DNA from: Spirogloea muscicola
Lineage: Eukaryota; Streptophyta; Zygnematophyceae; Spirogloeales; Spirogloeaceae
NCBI GenBank assembly: GCA_009602725.1
Contig: WELB01000097.1
Location: 370,985-401,127 of the forward strand
Direction: 5' to 3'
DNA: 30,143 nt
Numbering within the stretch: the stretch's first letter is position 1; each line of letters begins with the position of its first letter. Under the pieces are notes generated by a model. The model ran no database searches. It was not told the origin of the DNA and worked only from the letters and a program-made list of their open reading frames with translations. The position numbers and the translations under genes are program-made. Positions 10,999 to 20,441 of the stretch are shown piece after piece.

Positions 10999-11364
10999 CC
11001 AGTATACATTGCGAGCACTTGCCAGAGAGGTTGCCAACTGCCACAGAATTTGACCAGGTCTCTGCCTGGCTTGATGGACATTGCTTCTGACACCATCAGT
11101 GGTCTTGCCTGGCTCCCATTCCGCATCTTATCATAGCTGTACACAACAGGGAATTATTGCAGCATAAGCCAAACTCATGGGCCAAAATCTGCCCTTATCC
11201 AGATTGTTTACTAACATCCGAACTGGCAATGTGCTCCGAAGGGTGAAAGACTCTTCCTGTAGAGGGCGATGGCTGTGATTAGCCAGCCCAGGAAAAAGAA
11301 AGAAGAGTGGGCATTAGCTTGCACTTTCATGCAGCTTCAAGGCTACTGGGCTACACAACGTGAC
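10999..11364. other. spacer between convergent genes, with a small repeat fragment
   Basis: This separates the 3' ends of the stress-protein gene (plus) and the PotD-like gene (minus). At about 11268-11311 it has GATTAGCCAGCCCAGGAAAA and following GAAGAGTGG, resembling the minus-oriented repeat fragment at 26535-26570. No gene was seen. Confidence 0.5.
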
Positions 11365-14300
11365 TTAGACGCTTGCATGTACTGTGCCAGGGTCGGGGGA
11401 TCGGCCAAAACGGAGCCGTGGAAAGCGTGTCCTCAATAGCGTGCTCATGAGCCACTCGTAAATACCTCTGGAAGCTAGGGGCTTTGCAAGCCCAACTTTT
11501 TCCAGCACAATCTTGTACTGCTCCACAAGCTTGTCACTCAGAGGCTGGAGAAACTCGCTCCTCTCAAGAATGTCAGGTGGAGGCATCCCCTGTACCAGAT
11601 TGCTGTCTATCCTGGGCCGCTCTTGGTCGACCATGCCCGCGCTGGCATCGGCTGGACTCGTCTGGGTCGAGCCTGCCTGTGGCCAAGTCAGCAAGATTGG
11701 CGATGCGCCCACGTAGACCTCCTGCTTGAAGTTCAGAGCCCTTGCTGGCTGCAAGCAGAATTCGATCCATTGACTAATCAACGGCGAAGGGCCACGTATT
11801 CTGCCGCCCACTTTGTCTGATGTGAACTTGTTTGTTGCAGGAATAGCCTGTACAAGAGGTGTAGCATAAGCAATATTTTATCAACCAACCAACAACATCT
11901 AGTCAACCAATGACATCTGGAACTTAGGCTAAGCAGCACCTCTCATTAGATAGAATAGCAATTTGTCAAGCCTAAGCATTATACTAGCTAGTCAGATGCA
12001 TCAAATGCAGCAGCAGAGCTGGGTCTCCAGCAAAATGTGGAGCGATTGGACATACCCACAGGTCAGCAAAGAGACTAGCTCCTGATGCCGGAACAACAAC
12101 TGTAATATTGCCAGCGCGCTTTGCAAAGGGGATCACATCAGTGGACCACCCAACGGCCACATATACATCGCCAGCACTCAGGGCCTTGAGATAGTGCACA
12201 TTGTCAAAGACTCTGACCTGCAACCTTCCTACATGAATGTCAGCTGAAACCTTGGCAAATCTTTGTCACAGCAGGAAGTACGAGGACAGAGCATGTATTA
12301 TGCCTCCTACATGGACATCATCTCTACTTAGCTTTTTTTGAATCGTCAACCACTGTCATGCCCTCAGCTTACATTTGGAACCAACAACATGGAGTCCCTG
12401 AGCAGCTACAGCTTGATCACAACAAATCTTGGCCAGCGCTAAGCAGCCTAATGCCGCCACCACTGGCAACCCTCCACATGGAGAACACACTGCCACTAGC
12501 AATGAGGCGAAAGCACCAGATTTGGATGGTGTGAACTGCCGGGGTTGCAAGGGCGGACCTGCCTCCGCAGAGCAGTGAGACGATCTACAACTGCCTGCAG
12601 TCCCCCAGGAACTTCCTCCAAGTCATGGACGTTATATCCCTGGTTCAGCGACTTCAGCGCAACACCAACGACTTCCCTTGGGGAGTTCACCATTGACACC
12701 CTCCCAGCAAGCTCGGACCTGAAGAGATCCTTCCAATCCTGCGAGGTGTACTCACGATCAGCAAGCTTTGATGATAAGACTTCGTGCTAAGAAGCAATGT
12801 ACACTCTAAGCCCAAGTCCAACCCTGACTGCTGAACCACATGAAAGATTGCATTAGTACGAACAGCCTCTCAGCATGGTCCTTAAGAGAGATCAGTCACC
12901 TGGATTGGGAGCATGCCCTTGCTCGTCAGAAGGTCCTTCCTGTAAGCAACCACTGTGCAGCCCCAGCGATAAGGGGCAGCCCAGATCAGCCCCTGCGGGT
13001 CATAGTGCCCCTCGCTGTCCCTCCTCAAGACCTTCTGCAGTGCATATAGAGACGGCCAATAGAGATTACTTCATCAGAGGGAAGCCTGGCTCCAACAGAG
13101 TGTAGTGCAGGATCAGAAGCCTTGCTTGCAGATCAGAAGTAGCTGTGCTCAGTTCCCCGGCCCTGTAAGCTCAAACGTGAGCCTACCCAGAACCCCTGGA
13201 GCGTCTTACTGTCGACATAAAGAGCACAATTCTGTTCTGCAGCAAAGATCAAAGGCAGCCATTGACAAAAGCGCCGCTTCTTGCAAGTGCCAAAGAAGTC
13301 AGGTTGAGCTGCTGTAGTAAGACCGTAGGGGCATAAGTTGCATTGACACTTGAGCGTCAGCCCTGGTTTAGTCAAGGGATCGATGTTTGCAAATTAGGTG
13401 TGACATCTTCCTCGGACAGTGCTGACTAATGTGTGCTCTACATCAGCTTCCTAGCCCATTCATCAGCAATCTCAAGTAGCCCCAGCTGCCCATCAAGCTA
13501 TTGATGCTACTCTGACATGCAAGATAATTGAAAACTTCGACAACACTGTGCAAGCATAGCAGACCAACATTGTAGGCTGCACAGCTTGCAATTTCTGCAG
13601 CTCCCATTCTAGCAGTGTTGCTAAAATGCAGGGAGTCCATTCTATGTTACTAAAAGTGCGAACTCATGCAGCAAAATTGCAGTATATACCTGCCACACAG
13701 GGTGGAGCTGCTTGAGCCATTTGGAGGTTTCTGCGTCCTCCATGGGGACTACTAAACCAGCCGAGACGGCGCAAGCGAGCCAGGAGTCTCCCAGTGTTAC
13801 CAAATCAGCAGCCATTGCAGACCTGCATGCAGGAGAGGTCATGGGGCCACTTATGCAGGTGGCGAGTACCAGCTTGTTTATTGCAGTGAAGCAGGCCTCA
13901 CCTTCATGGATGGACAAACAAGCTGCATACGGTGAAGCCAAGCTACAAAGGTGATAGACTGGTGTCGGCCTTGCTTGCCATCTACACCACTGTGCTGCTC
14001 GCCCTCAGGGTGCTGTCCAAAACGAGGCAATGCTCACTTCTTGTTCAGCTTGCCTGTCCTTGCAGCTGCGGCCAGGTCCGTCGCAATAGGCTCCAGCTCG
14101 CCCCTGAAGTTCACGCTGATCTTGGCGCGCTTGCTCTGCGCCTTTGCAAACTCCTGGGCAAGCGGCCAGAGACGACCAGCTCGGCGGTATGGTGTCACAT
14201 AGACGCCGCAGCTCGATCAGCGCGCCGTCTCATGTGGCGTTGTCACCCAGGCCTCAAGATTCGTCAGGGCTGCGTGACGTGCGTGGTCACAGTGTCGGCG

Positions 14301-14826
14301 CCCCCACCTTCAACCACACGGGGGGAATGGACCCCCGCAGGGCGACGATGTTGAGCGGCACCGTCAAGGCGTACGGCTTCCGGCTGGTCACTCCGCCCTT
14401 GCCATCGCCACTGTCATCCTCCTCCACTGGCGCGGCTGCGGCTTCCTCCACTGAGCTTGCACGGCTCTCATCGACCTTAACGGACTGCGAAGCCGTGGCG
14501 CCGGTCGGTCGTCCAGCTGCCTCCGCGGGCAGCAACGCGCTGGGCAAGGACGCGGAGGCAGCGCGGGCACTGCAGGCCAGCAGCAGTGCCGCCGCGACAC
14601 CCGCTAGCTTCGGCGTTATGCAGAGGAGCGGCGGAGGCCTCCATGGAGCTTGAGCTTTGAGCGCCGAGTCCTGCCGCAGATCGTCGCCGGCAGCCGCGGC
14701 TGCAAGCTGCACGACGGCCCTGGCCGCCGGCCGAGCGCCAGAGCCTCCACCTCTGCACTGCAGCATGGCTTGCGGAGGGGCTAGGCTGGAGGAGCAGCCC
14801 CAGTGTGGAGGAGCTAGGAGCTCCAT
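11365..14826 (-). CDS. plastid PotD-like spermidine/putrescine-binding protein
   Basis: Seven exons on the minus strand: 14826-14308, 14153-14038, 13822-13690, 13034-12900, 12738-12559, 12217-12056, 11847-11365. All phases agree; 575 aa. The family binds polyamines as the periplasmic component of bacterial ABC uptake systems; plants have a plastid-directed relative. Residues 1-~65 look like a chloroplast transit peptide, followed by a hydrophobic stretch (~74-88, LAGVAAALLLACSARA) ending in an Ala-rich cleavage-like site, suggesting thylakoid lumen or membrane. The mature part includes LVTLGDSWLACAV, WAAPYRWGCTVVAYRKDLL, VSMVNSPREVVGVALKSL, VRVFDNVHYLKALSAGDVYV, AVGWSTDVIPFAKR and IRGPSPLISQWIEFCLQPAR, a continuous family pattern. 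The last exon adds a ~100-residue extension beyond the bacterial-type domain (PPPDILERSEFLQPL). No ABC permease or ATPase is nearby. Start: first in-frame ATG. Confidence 0.9.
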
Positions 14827-14867
14827 AGCACAACTCTAGGACCTGCAGGGAGTGGAGTGTGCGTTGA

Positions 14868-14892
14868 GCGACGGAGGGCCTGAGCGGCTTAA
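14868..14892 (+). promoter_or_regulatory. ~25-bp motif also found upstream of the translocator gene
   Basis: GTTGAGCGACGGAGGGCC plus TGAGCGGC here corresponds to GTTGAGCGATGGAGGGCC plus TGTGTGGC at 20224-20249, with three or four differences in about 26 positions. Both lie in upstream regions of genes that also carry CCG tracts. It may be a regulatory element or a repeat relic. Confidence 0.5.
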
Positions 14893-15439
14893 GTACAAGT
14901 GCAATAACATGACGGATATATCATCACCTGCTGCTACGCTGACCCGCTCAGAGACTGCGCGTCGGCACGTAGAGGTCGCTAACTGATGCCCGACTACCAG
15001 ACGATATACCTGCCAGTGCCGCAGCAGCCGCCGCCGCAGCTACCGTCGCCGGTCACCGCCGTTGCAACACTATGTAATGACGGTCTGGATGTCAATTAGG
15101 GCTCAAAAACCGTAGCTAAGGACTAGGGTATGGAGAACCGAGGTCATTACGGTTGAGTGCGTGGTGGCGGTGACGGCCCGGGCTAGGCGCGGTCAAATTG
15201 TGTGTCGATCTGGACGGTCCGTTCCCACCTTCTCCCCGGATCTCACGGCTCCAGTGGAGGGTCGGAGGGTCCTGCTGTTGCCGGGTTAGCCGGCCCGTTA
15301 CGTCCTCCTCCCGTCGCGTCAAACTTCCTCCGCAGCGTCGAGATGTCCTCAAGCGCAGCCCGTCAGCGCCCTCGTACCGCGTCAATCGGGACGCGAAACC
15401 CCCGAGCTCGGCGGCGATGGCGGCCGCCGCCGTGGGAGA

Positions 15440-15440
<1 letters not shown>

Positions 15441-15484
<44 letters not shown>
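15441..15484 (+). repeat. (GCC)n microsatellite in 5'UTR of the RS-protein gene
   Basis: About 14 uninterrupted GCC triplets, ending 76 nt before the ATG at 15561. ORFs through it on both strands encode poly-Ala/poly-Pro and are artefacts. Confidence 0.85.
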
Positions 15485-15560
15485 TGCAGAGCGCGCGTAG
15501 CGCATACTCCGGGCCTTCACGCCTGGTGCCGACCGGATCCGGCGTTTGCGGCCTGTGAAG

Positions 15561-15697
15561 ATGGCGGGCCGCGGCGTGGCGCTGACCAAGCCGGCATGGA
15601 TGAAGCACGCGGAGGAGGCCAAGGCCCGCGAGGAGGCCGAGAAGGCCGCCGCCGCGCGCGCCGCCTTCAAGGCCACCTTCGTGGACGACGCCGAGCC

Positions 15698-15728
<31 letters not shown>

Positions 15729-18700
15729 TCGTCCGAGGACAGCGACGCCGAGGAGCAGCGACGGCTGTCCAGCAAGCCAGTGGGGCCGCCGGAGCCGTCG
15801 CGGTGCGTCGCCGCGGGCGGCGGCATCGGCGGCGGCACCGCCGGCGCCCCCGTCGCCTTCGTCGTGACGGCCAAGGACTCGGACGGCCGGCGTGTGCCGG
15901 CCGGCGGCGCCGCGGTGGCCGTGCGGATTGTGCCGGGCGCCACGAGCGTTGTGGCCGCCGAGCAGGCGGCCGCCGTCAAGGATAACGGCGACGGCACGTA
16001 CACCGTCGCATACACGGTGGCCACGCGCGGCGACTACACCGTCCACGCCACGCTCAACGGCATGGCCATTGCCGGCAGCCCGTTCCCGGTCTTCTTCAGC
16101 GGGCCTGCTGTGCCGGCAACCACGCCAGCGGCGCCGGCCACCTCGCTGCCCGCCAGCACGGCCGTCCAGGCGCTCTCGGTCCTCGGGGCGCCCCCAGTGA
16201 TGGCCACCGTCAACGGCGTCGCGTCGTACGGCGCCATGGGGCCCTTTGGCATGATGCCGGGCGCCAACGGTGGCGTGCTGGTGCCCGGCCTCATGGGCGA
16301 GGTTTGCCGCGACTACCTCTACGGTAAGTGCGCCAAGGCGCCGCCGGAGGTGTGCGTGCTGGCGCACCCGCCGATGCAGCAGCTCCAGGCAGCCATGGCC
16401 TCGTCCACCTCCATGGCCATGGGCGGCCTCAGCAACATGCCGATGGGTCCGTCTGCCGCTGCCATGGCCGCAGCCCAGGTGAGATCCTCTACGCCCTGAA
16501 CGTCCCTTGTCCCTCTTCCCCATAGTTGCGGTGACCCCTCCCAGACCTTGCCATGCGTGCTGCACCACGCTGTGCGCTGCGGGGGAAGGCGGCCGTGCAC
16601 GTCGCCTTAGCCCCGGGCGTGCGCTTGTCTCCTGGGCCGTCTCTGTGCGCAGTGTGCCCTTATCTGGCGCTGCCAGCTGTCTCTCTCGCCCCGGTAAGCT
16701 GAGGCTCCGTCCCAGGGGGATGTCAGGGAGAACGCCGGCTCGTGTGCCTTGCCGCAAGATGGCATTCTCCCACCCCCCGGTGCCTGCAGCCGCCGAGCGG
16801 CGAGGTTGCGCTTCTGCGCATGCACAGACCCTGGCTCTCGGCGCTGGGCTGGCGGTGGTCCTCAGAGTACAAGTATTCATCTGCCTGTGATGCAAAGAGC
16901 TGATGAAGGTTTTGCGTTGCCCGCTTGCAGAGCATCATAGCGGCGCAGGCGTTCCAGGCTGCGCAAGCGCAGCAGCTGAAGCTGCAGGGTGACAAGAAGG
17001 ACGACGAAGGTCCGAGCCCCTGATCTTCAACACTCCTGCTCGTGCAGCTTCACAAGCATAGTGCTTGGTGATATTGCAATATGTGCGTATTAATCTGGTG
17101 ATGCTTGCACATGCTCTGACTAACTCTCACCTCTCTCTACTGTTGTTTGGCAAACCTGTAAAAGCAGCTTCCAAGTCGCTGCCGTTGATGATGCAGGTTT
17201 GCCCCTTGCTCTCATAGCGAGATCTCTTTTGAATGAAAACAAGAGAATCAAATCTTAACCATAGAGTCAGCAAGCTAATTTTAGCTACACTTAGAGCACT
17301 GCGCACCTCTTTACTTTTGGTCTTGCCAACTGACAAGATGAGGTACACTGCTTCTTTTGTTCTTTTGTGAGTGATCTGACAGCAGTTTGTTGTGTGCATC
17401 GTCATATGCAATCCATCCTCTATCTCTACCAGCAAGCAGTGGCGATGCAACAGATGCAGTACCAGCAGGCGCTGGTGATGCAGCAGGCCCTGGCGCAGCA
17501 GCAGGTGGCAGCGCGGGCAGCAACCTCCAAGACCGCCGCTGAGCTAGCGGCCCAGCGTGCAGCTGAAATCAGCAAGAAGCTTGGCGGCAGCACCGGGGAT
17601 GGTGGCAAGGCCAAGGCCAGCCCAAGGCGCAGCCGCAGCCGGTGGGCACAAAGCTGCGACCACTTTCCCTGATGATTGCCTTCCAAAGAACATATACAAT
17701 TCGATGCTTCTTCGAGGCTGTAATATCAGCACTTCTGATTGCGATTGCTGGGCACGTGATGTGCAGGTCGCCCGCGTCGTCGAGGTCGAGGTCGCGGTCA
17801 AGATCGCGATCGAAGTCCCGCACGCCCCTACGCTTTCGCAGGGAACGCTCGCGGTCCCCCATTCGGTACCGCCGCAGGTCGCGCTCACCACCGCGGCGGC
17901 GGCATCGCAGCCGCAGCTGGGATCGTGGGGACCACCGCCTGAGTGACAGGAGGGACAGGGAGAGGCGGGACAAGGAGCGCGAGAGGGAGAGGGAGAGGGA
18001 CAGGGAAAGGGCCAGGGAGCGGGAGAGGGAGAGGGAGAGGGAGAGGGACCGGGATAGAGAGAAGCAGCGGGGCAGAGACCGTGAGAGGGAGCGCGAGAGG
18101 GAGCGGCAGCGCGACAAGGACAGAGAGAAGCAGCGGGAGCGCGAGCGCGAGCGGGAGAAAGAGCCGCGGGAGCGTGACGGGGACGACAGAGACCAGGCCA
18201 GGGACAACGACAGAGACGGTGACCACAAGGACCCTACAAAGGACGCCACCGGAGATAGGGAGGAGGGTGCGAAGGTGCTACCGAGCTCTCCCCGCAATGA
18301 CAGCCGCCTCTTGCAGGCTGAGAAGGAAGTCCGCGGCCAGCCGGGGGACAGCAGGGCGGATGCCATGACGGCACTGGAGCAGAAGGCGGCAGGCCGTAGC
18401 CGTGGAGAGGCCGTGTCAGATTCTGCGGACAAAGTGTCTGTCAGGGGCCCAGCTGCGGATGCCTTTGGCAATGTTGAGCAGGGAGGGAAGCAATTGAGTG
18501 CGCGGGTGGACAAGGCCGAAGCTGAGGACAAGGGAGGGGCTGGAGCTTGGCAGGCTGTGACCAAGGACAGCGACCTGAATGGCTCAGTGGATCAGGAGAA
18601 GAAGGTGCGTGAGGAGCGGCTGAGGAGAGAGGTTGAGGAGGCAATGAAGCGTGTCAAAGAGGCAGACCAGGGCAGCGGGGCCGTCATCAAGGAACAGCCT

Positions 18701-19237
18701 GTGCGAGAGGATGCGGGACGTCAGCTTCGGACTGCAGAGCAGCAGGCTGGACGGTCTGTGGCGGTGTCAAGCGTTGGTCAGGCTCCTGCTAAAAGACGGA
18801 CTGCGGAGGACCTGGGTGCAGCGGAGGAGCAGACTGCCATGGTGGCTGCTGTCGTCGAGTATGGTCCTCAGCTGCCAAGTGCTGACGAGCCTCAACTCGC
18901 AGATGAGACGCCAAAGGAACCTTCGGTGCTGAAGGCTGGCGTGGATGACGAGGATAGGGATAAGCCGCGCGAGAAGCACCGCAAGCACAGGAGGAAGCAT
19001 GAGATAGGCAAGGACAGCGAGGACGAGGGAGGGAAGGAGCGGCATCGGAAGCACCGGAGGAAGCACCACCGGCACAAGCGGGCAGAGGAGGAGACAGAGG
19101 AGGGAGGGAGCGAGGGGGAACAGGATGGTGAGGAGGCAGAGGAAGAGGGAAAGAAGCGGAAGCGGAAGGCTGAGAGGCGAAGCAAGGGAAATAAGCAACA
19201 AGATGGGGAGGTTGAGGGCGAAGAGGACCTTCCTTAG
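15561..19237 (+). CDS. filamin-repeat, CCCH zinc-finger, RS-domain protein (likely splicing/RNA processing)
   Basis: Exons 15561-16478, 16931-17009, 17168-17196 (29-nt microexon), 17433-17641, 17767-19237; phases close, 901 aa. The N-terminus MAGRGVALTKPAWMKHAEEA leads into an Ala/Lys/Glu helix and a Gly-run plus acidic Ser patch (ESSSEDSDAEE). Residues ~95-183 form a filamin/ABP280-type Ig repeat with VKDNGDGTYTVAYTV and GSPFPVFF. Residues 249-269 are a CCCH finger, C-x7-C-x7-C-x3-H (CRDYLYGKC to LAH). A Gln/Ala/Met-rich linker follows. From ~411 there is an RS domain (SRSRSRSRSKSRTP), a long RE/RD/KE block of the U1-70K or RBM25 style, and a C-terminal His/Lys/Arg and Glu-rich tail (HRKHRRKHHRHKR). 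Nuclear localisation and pre-mRNA splicing follow from the RS domain by inference; no RRM was seen. The combination of domains is unusual. Confidence 0.88.
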
Positions 19238-19936
19238 CATTCGCCTTAGGTCAACACCTCCTTGCCTGTTCTGCACGCAAGGTCTCTGCTGCTATGTCTT
19301 CACTGTTGCTCGTGAATTCTTGCAATTATACATCACTACGAGGTGGAGCTGGGGTTTTGTATTTTCGTGCAAGTGGGAGAGTGCACCCAGTCATTGGCCA
19401 CCACTTCGCACTATTTCACAGCGCAAACATGCTTATGGCAGCTATAGTAATGAGTCATGAGGTTGGAAGGACATCCTGTGCAGCCTACATGCCATGCTTT
19501 GATGCTGGGCAGAGTAATCGCCCATTGCAATAAGATGTATTGATGTGATCCAATCCCAGTCAGTGCTAACAATTCTACAAATAGTATTTAACCTGTCACA
19601 ATCAGGGGCTCGCACGACCTAGCTCAAAATGGATGCCGGGCTTGCCAGGGACCTGCATAGGTAGATTGAGTGGGCAGTCAAGAGGGGACACCATTCAAGT
19701 ATTTAATGCTAAAGCGGCTGTAGGCTGGCCCAGTCGCAAGCCGATGTCCTACCATGGCGTTGCAAGTAGGCCCCCAGCCCATGTGACAAGCACGCCCGCC
19801 GTCATTGACTGCAGTAGCCTGTGTGTAGTTCTCACCTTAGTCTCTATGTCGTGACGTTGGAGGGCCTACGACGCACCAGGGGGCGTCTTTGGATGGTCGA
19901 CCCGTGAAGAAGACCTGCCTTCTCTCTGCCCGCTAC

Positions 19937-20016
19937 AATTTACATAAGAGTGCGGCTGCTGATAGGAAAATAGCGGCTGTAAACGCCAGCCAGGTGCATA
20001 CAGAGGGTGTTCATGA
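19937..20016 (+). mobile_element. ~80-bp small dispersed repeat, copy 1
   Basis: It starts AATTTACATAAGA, contains AGCGGCTGTAAACGCCAG and TGCATACAG, and ends GTGTTCATGA. The same blocks in the same order form an insertion at 28784-28862. The match is about 75% by eye. It sits 22 bp upstream of the TATA-like box of the translocator gene. No terminal inverted repeats are obvious. Confidence 0.55.
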
Positions 20017-20037
20017 CTACACAGCGGAGCCACAGGC

Positions 20038-20043
20038 TATATA
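20038..20043 (+). promoter_or_regulatory. TATA-like box upstream of the translocator gene
   Basis: CTATATAGG lies about 400 bp before the ATG at 20442, implying a long GC-rich 5'UTR if it is used. Confidence 0.4.
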
Positions 20044-20362
20044 GGCAGGCAGGGCGCTCGGAGTACCCCCCGTGTCAGCCATAGGTAGTCAGTCAGATCG
20101 GGCTTCGCAGAGCGGCGACGAGAGCCTCGGTGGGGGTCCGGTCCACACGCGCCACGAAGTAAGCCGACCAGACCTGGCCGCCACTGCATACTTTGGGCCC
20201 GCTTCGGGAGGAGTTTGTATGAAGTTGAGCGATGGAGGGCCTGTGTGGCCGAACACAAAGGCAAGCACATTGACAGGTGTACATGGCGGCGGGAGGAGTC
20301 GAGCCTGGGTCGGCAGATCGGCCAGTTCGAGGCGGAAGGGCGAGCGGGGCGGCCAGCGCTCC

Positions 20363-20363
20363 C

Positions 20364-20396
<33 letters not shown>

Positions 20397-20414
20397 CGCC
20401 GCCGCCGCCGCCGC
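20363..20414 (+). repeat. (CCG)n microsatellite in 5'UTR of the translocator gene
   Basis: Two CCG runs (20363-20390 and 20396-20414) are separated by GAGCG, and a related GAGCG follows. They end about 28 nt before the ATG. Intron 1 also opens with CCG/CCT-rich sequence (about 20559-20605). Confidence 0.85.
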
Positions 20415-20441
20415 GAGCGTCGCAGGGAGAAGGCCGGGACC

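Larger units (their letters stand above)
14827..15560. promoter_or_regulatory. intergenic region between divergent genes, probable bidirectional promoter
   Basis: It separates the start codons of the PotD-like gene (minus) and the RS-protein gene (plus). Contents: a motif shared with the translocator upstream region (14873-14888 and flank), an AT-rich GGATATATCATC at about 14913, and a 44-nt GCC tract at 15441-15484. No convincing TATA box is positioned for either gene. Confidence 0.55.
19238..20441. other. 3' flank of the RS-protein gene and 5' region of the translocator gene
   Basis: No coding pattern. The right half holds the small dispersed repeat at 19937-20016, a TATA-like box at 20038-20043, the shared motif near 20224 and CCG tracts before the ATG at 20442. 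Several ORFs through the CCG tracts are compositional. Confidence 0.5.

Noticed and set aside
14287-14653. Plus-strand ORF opposite the first exon of the PotD-like gene
   Set aside because: Shadow frame; the minus-strand reading has a transit peptide and continues in phase into recognised PotD exons.
15363-16895. 510-aa ORF on the minus strand opposite the RS-protein first exon
   Set aside because: Arg/Gly/Ala/His-rich shadow of a very GC-rich coding exon; the plus-strand frame has clear filamin and CCCH motifs.
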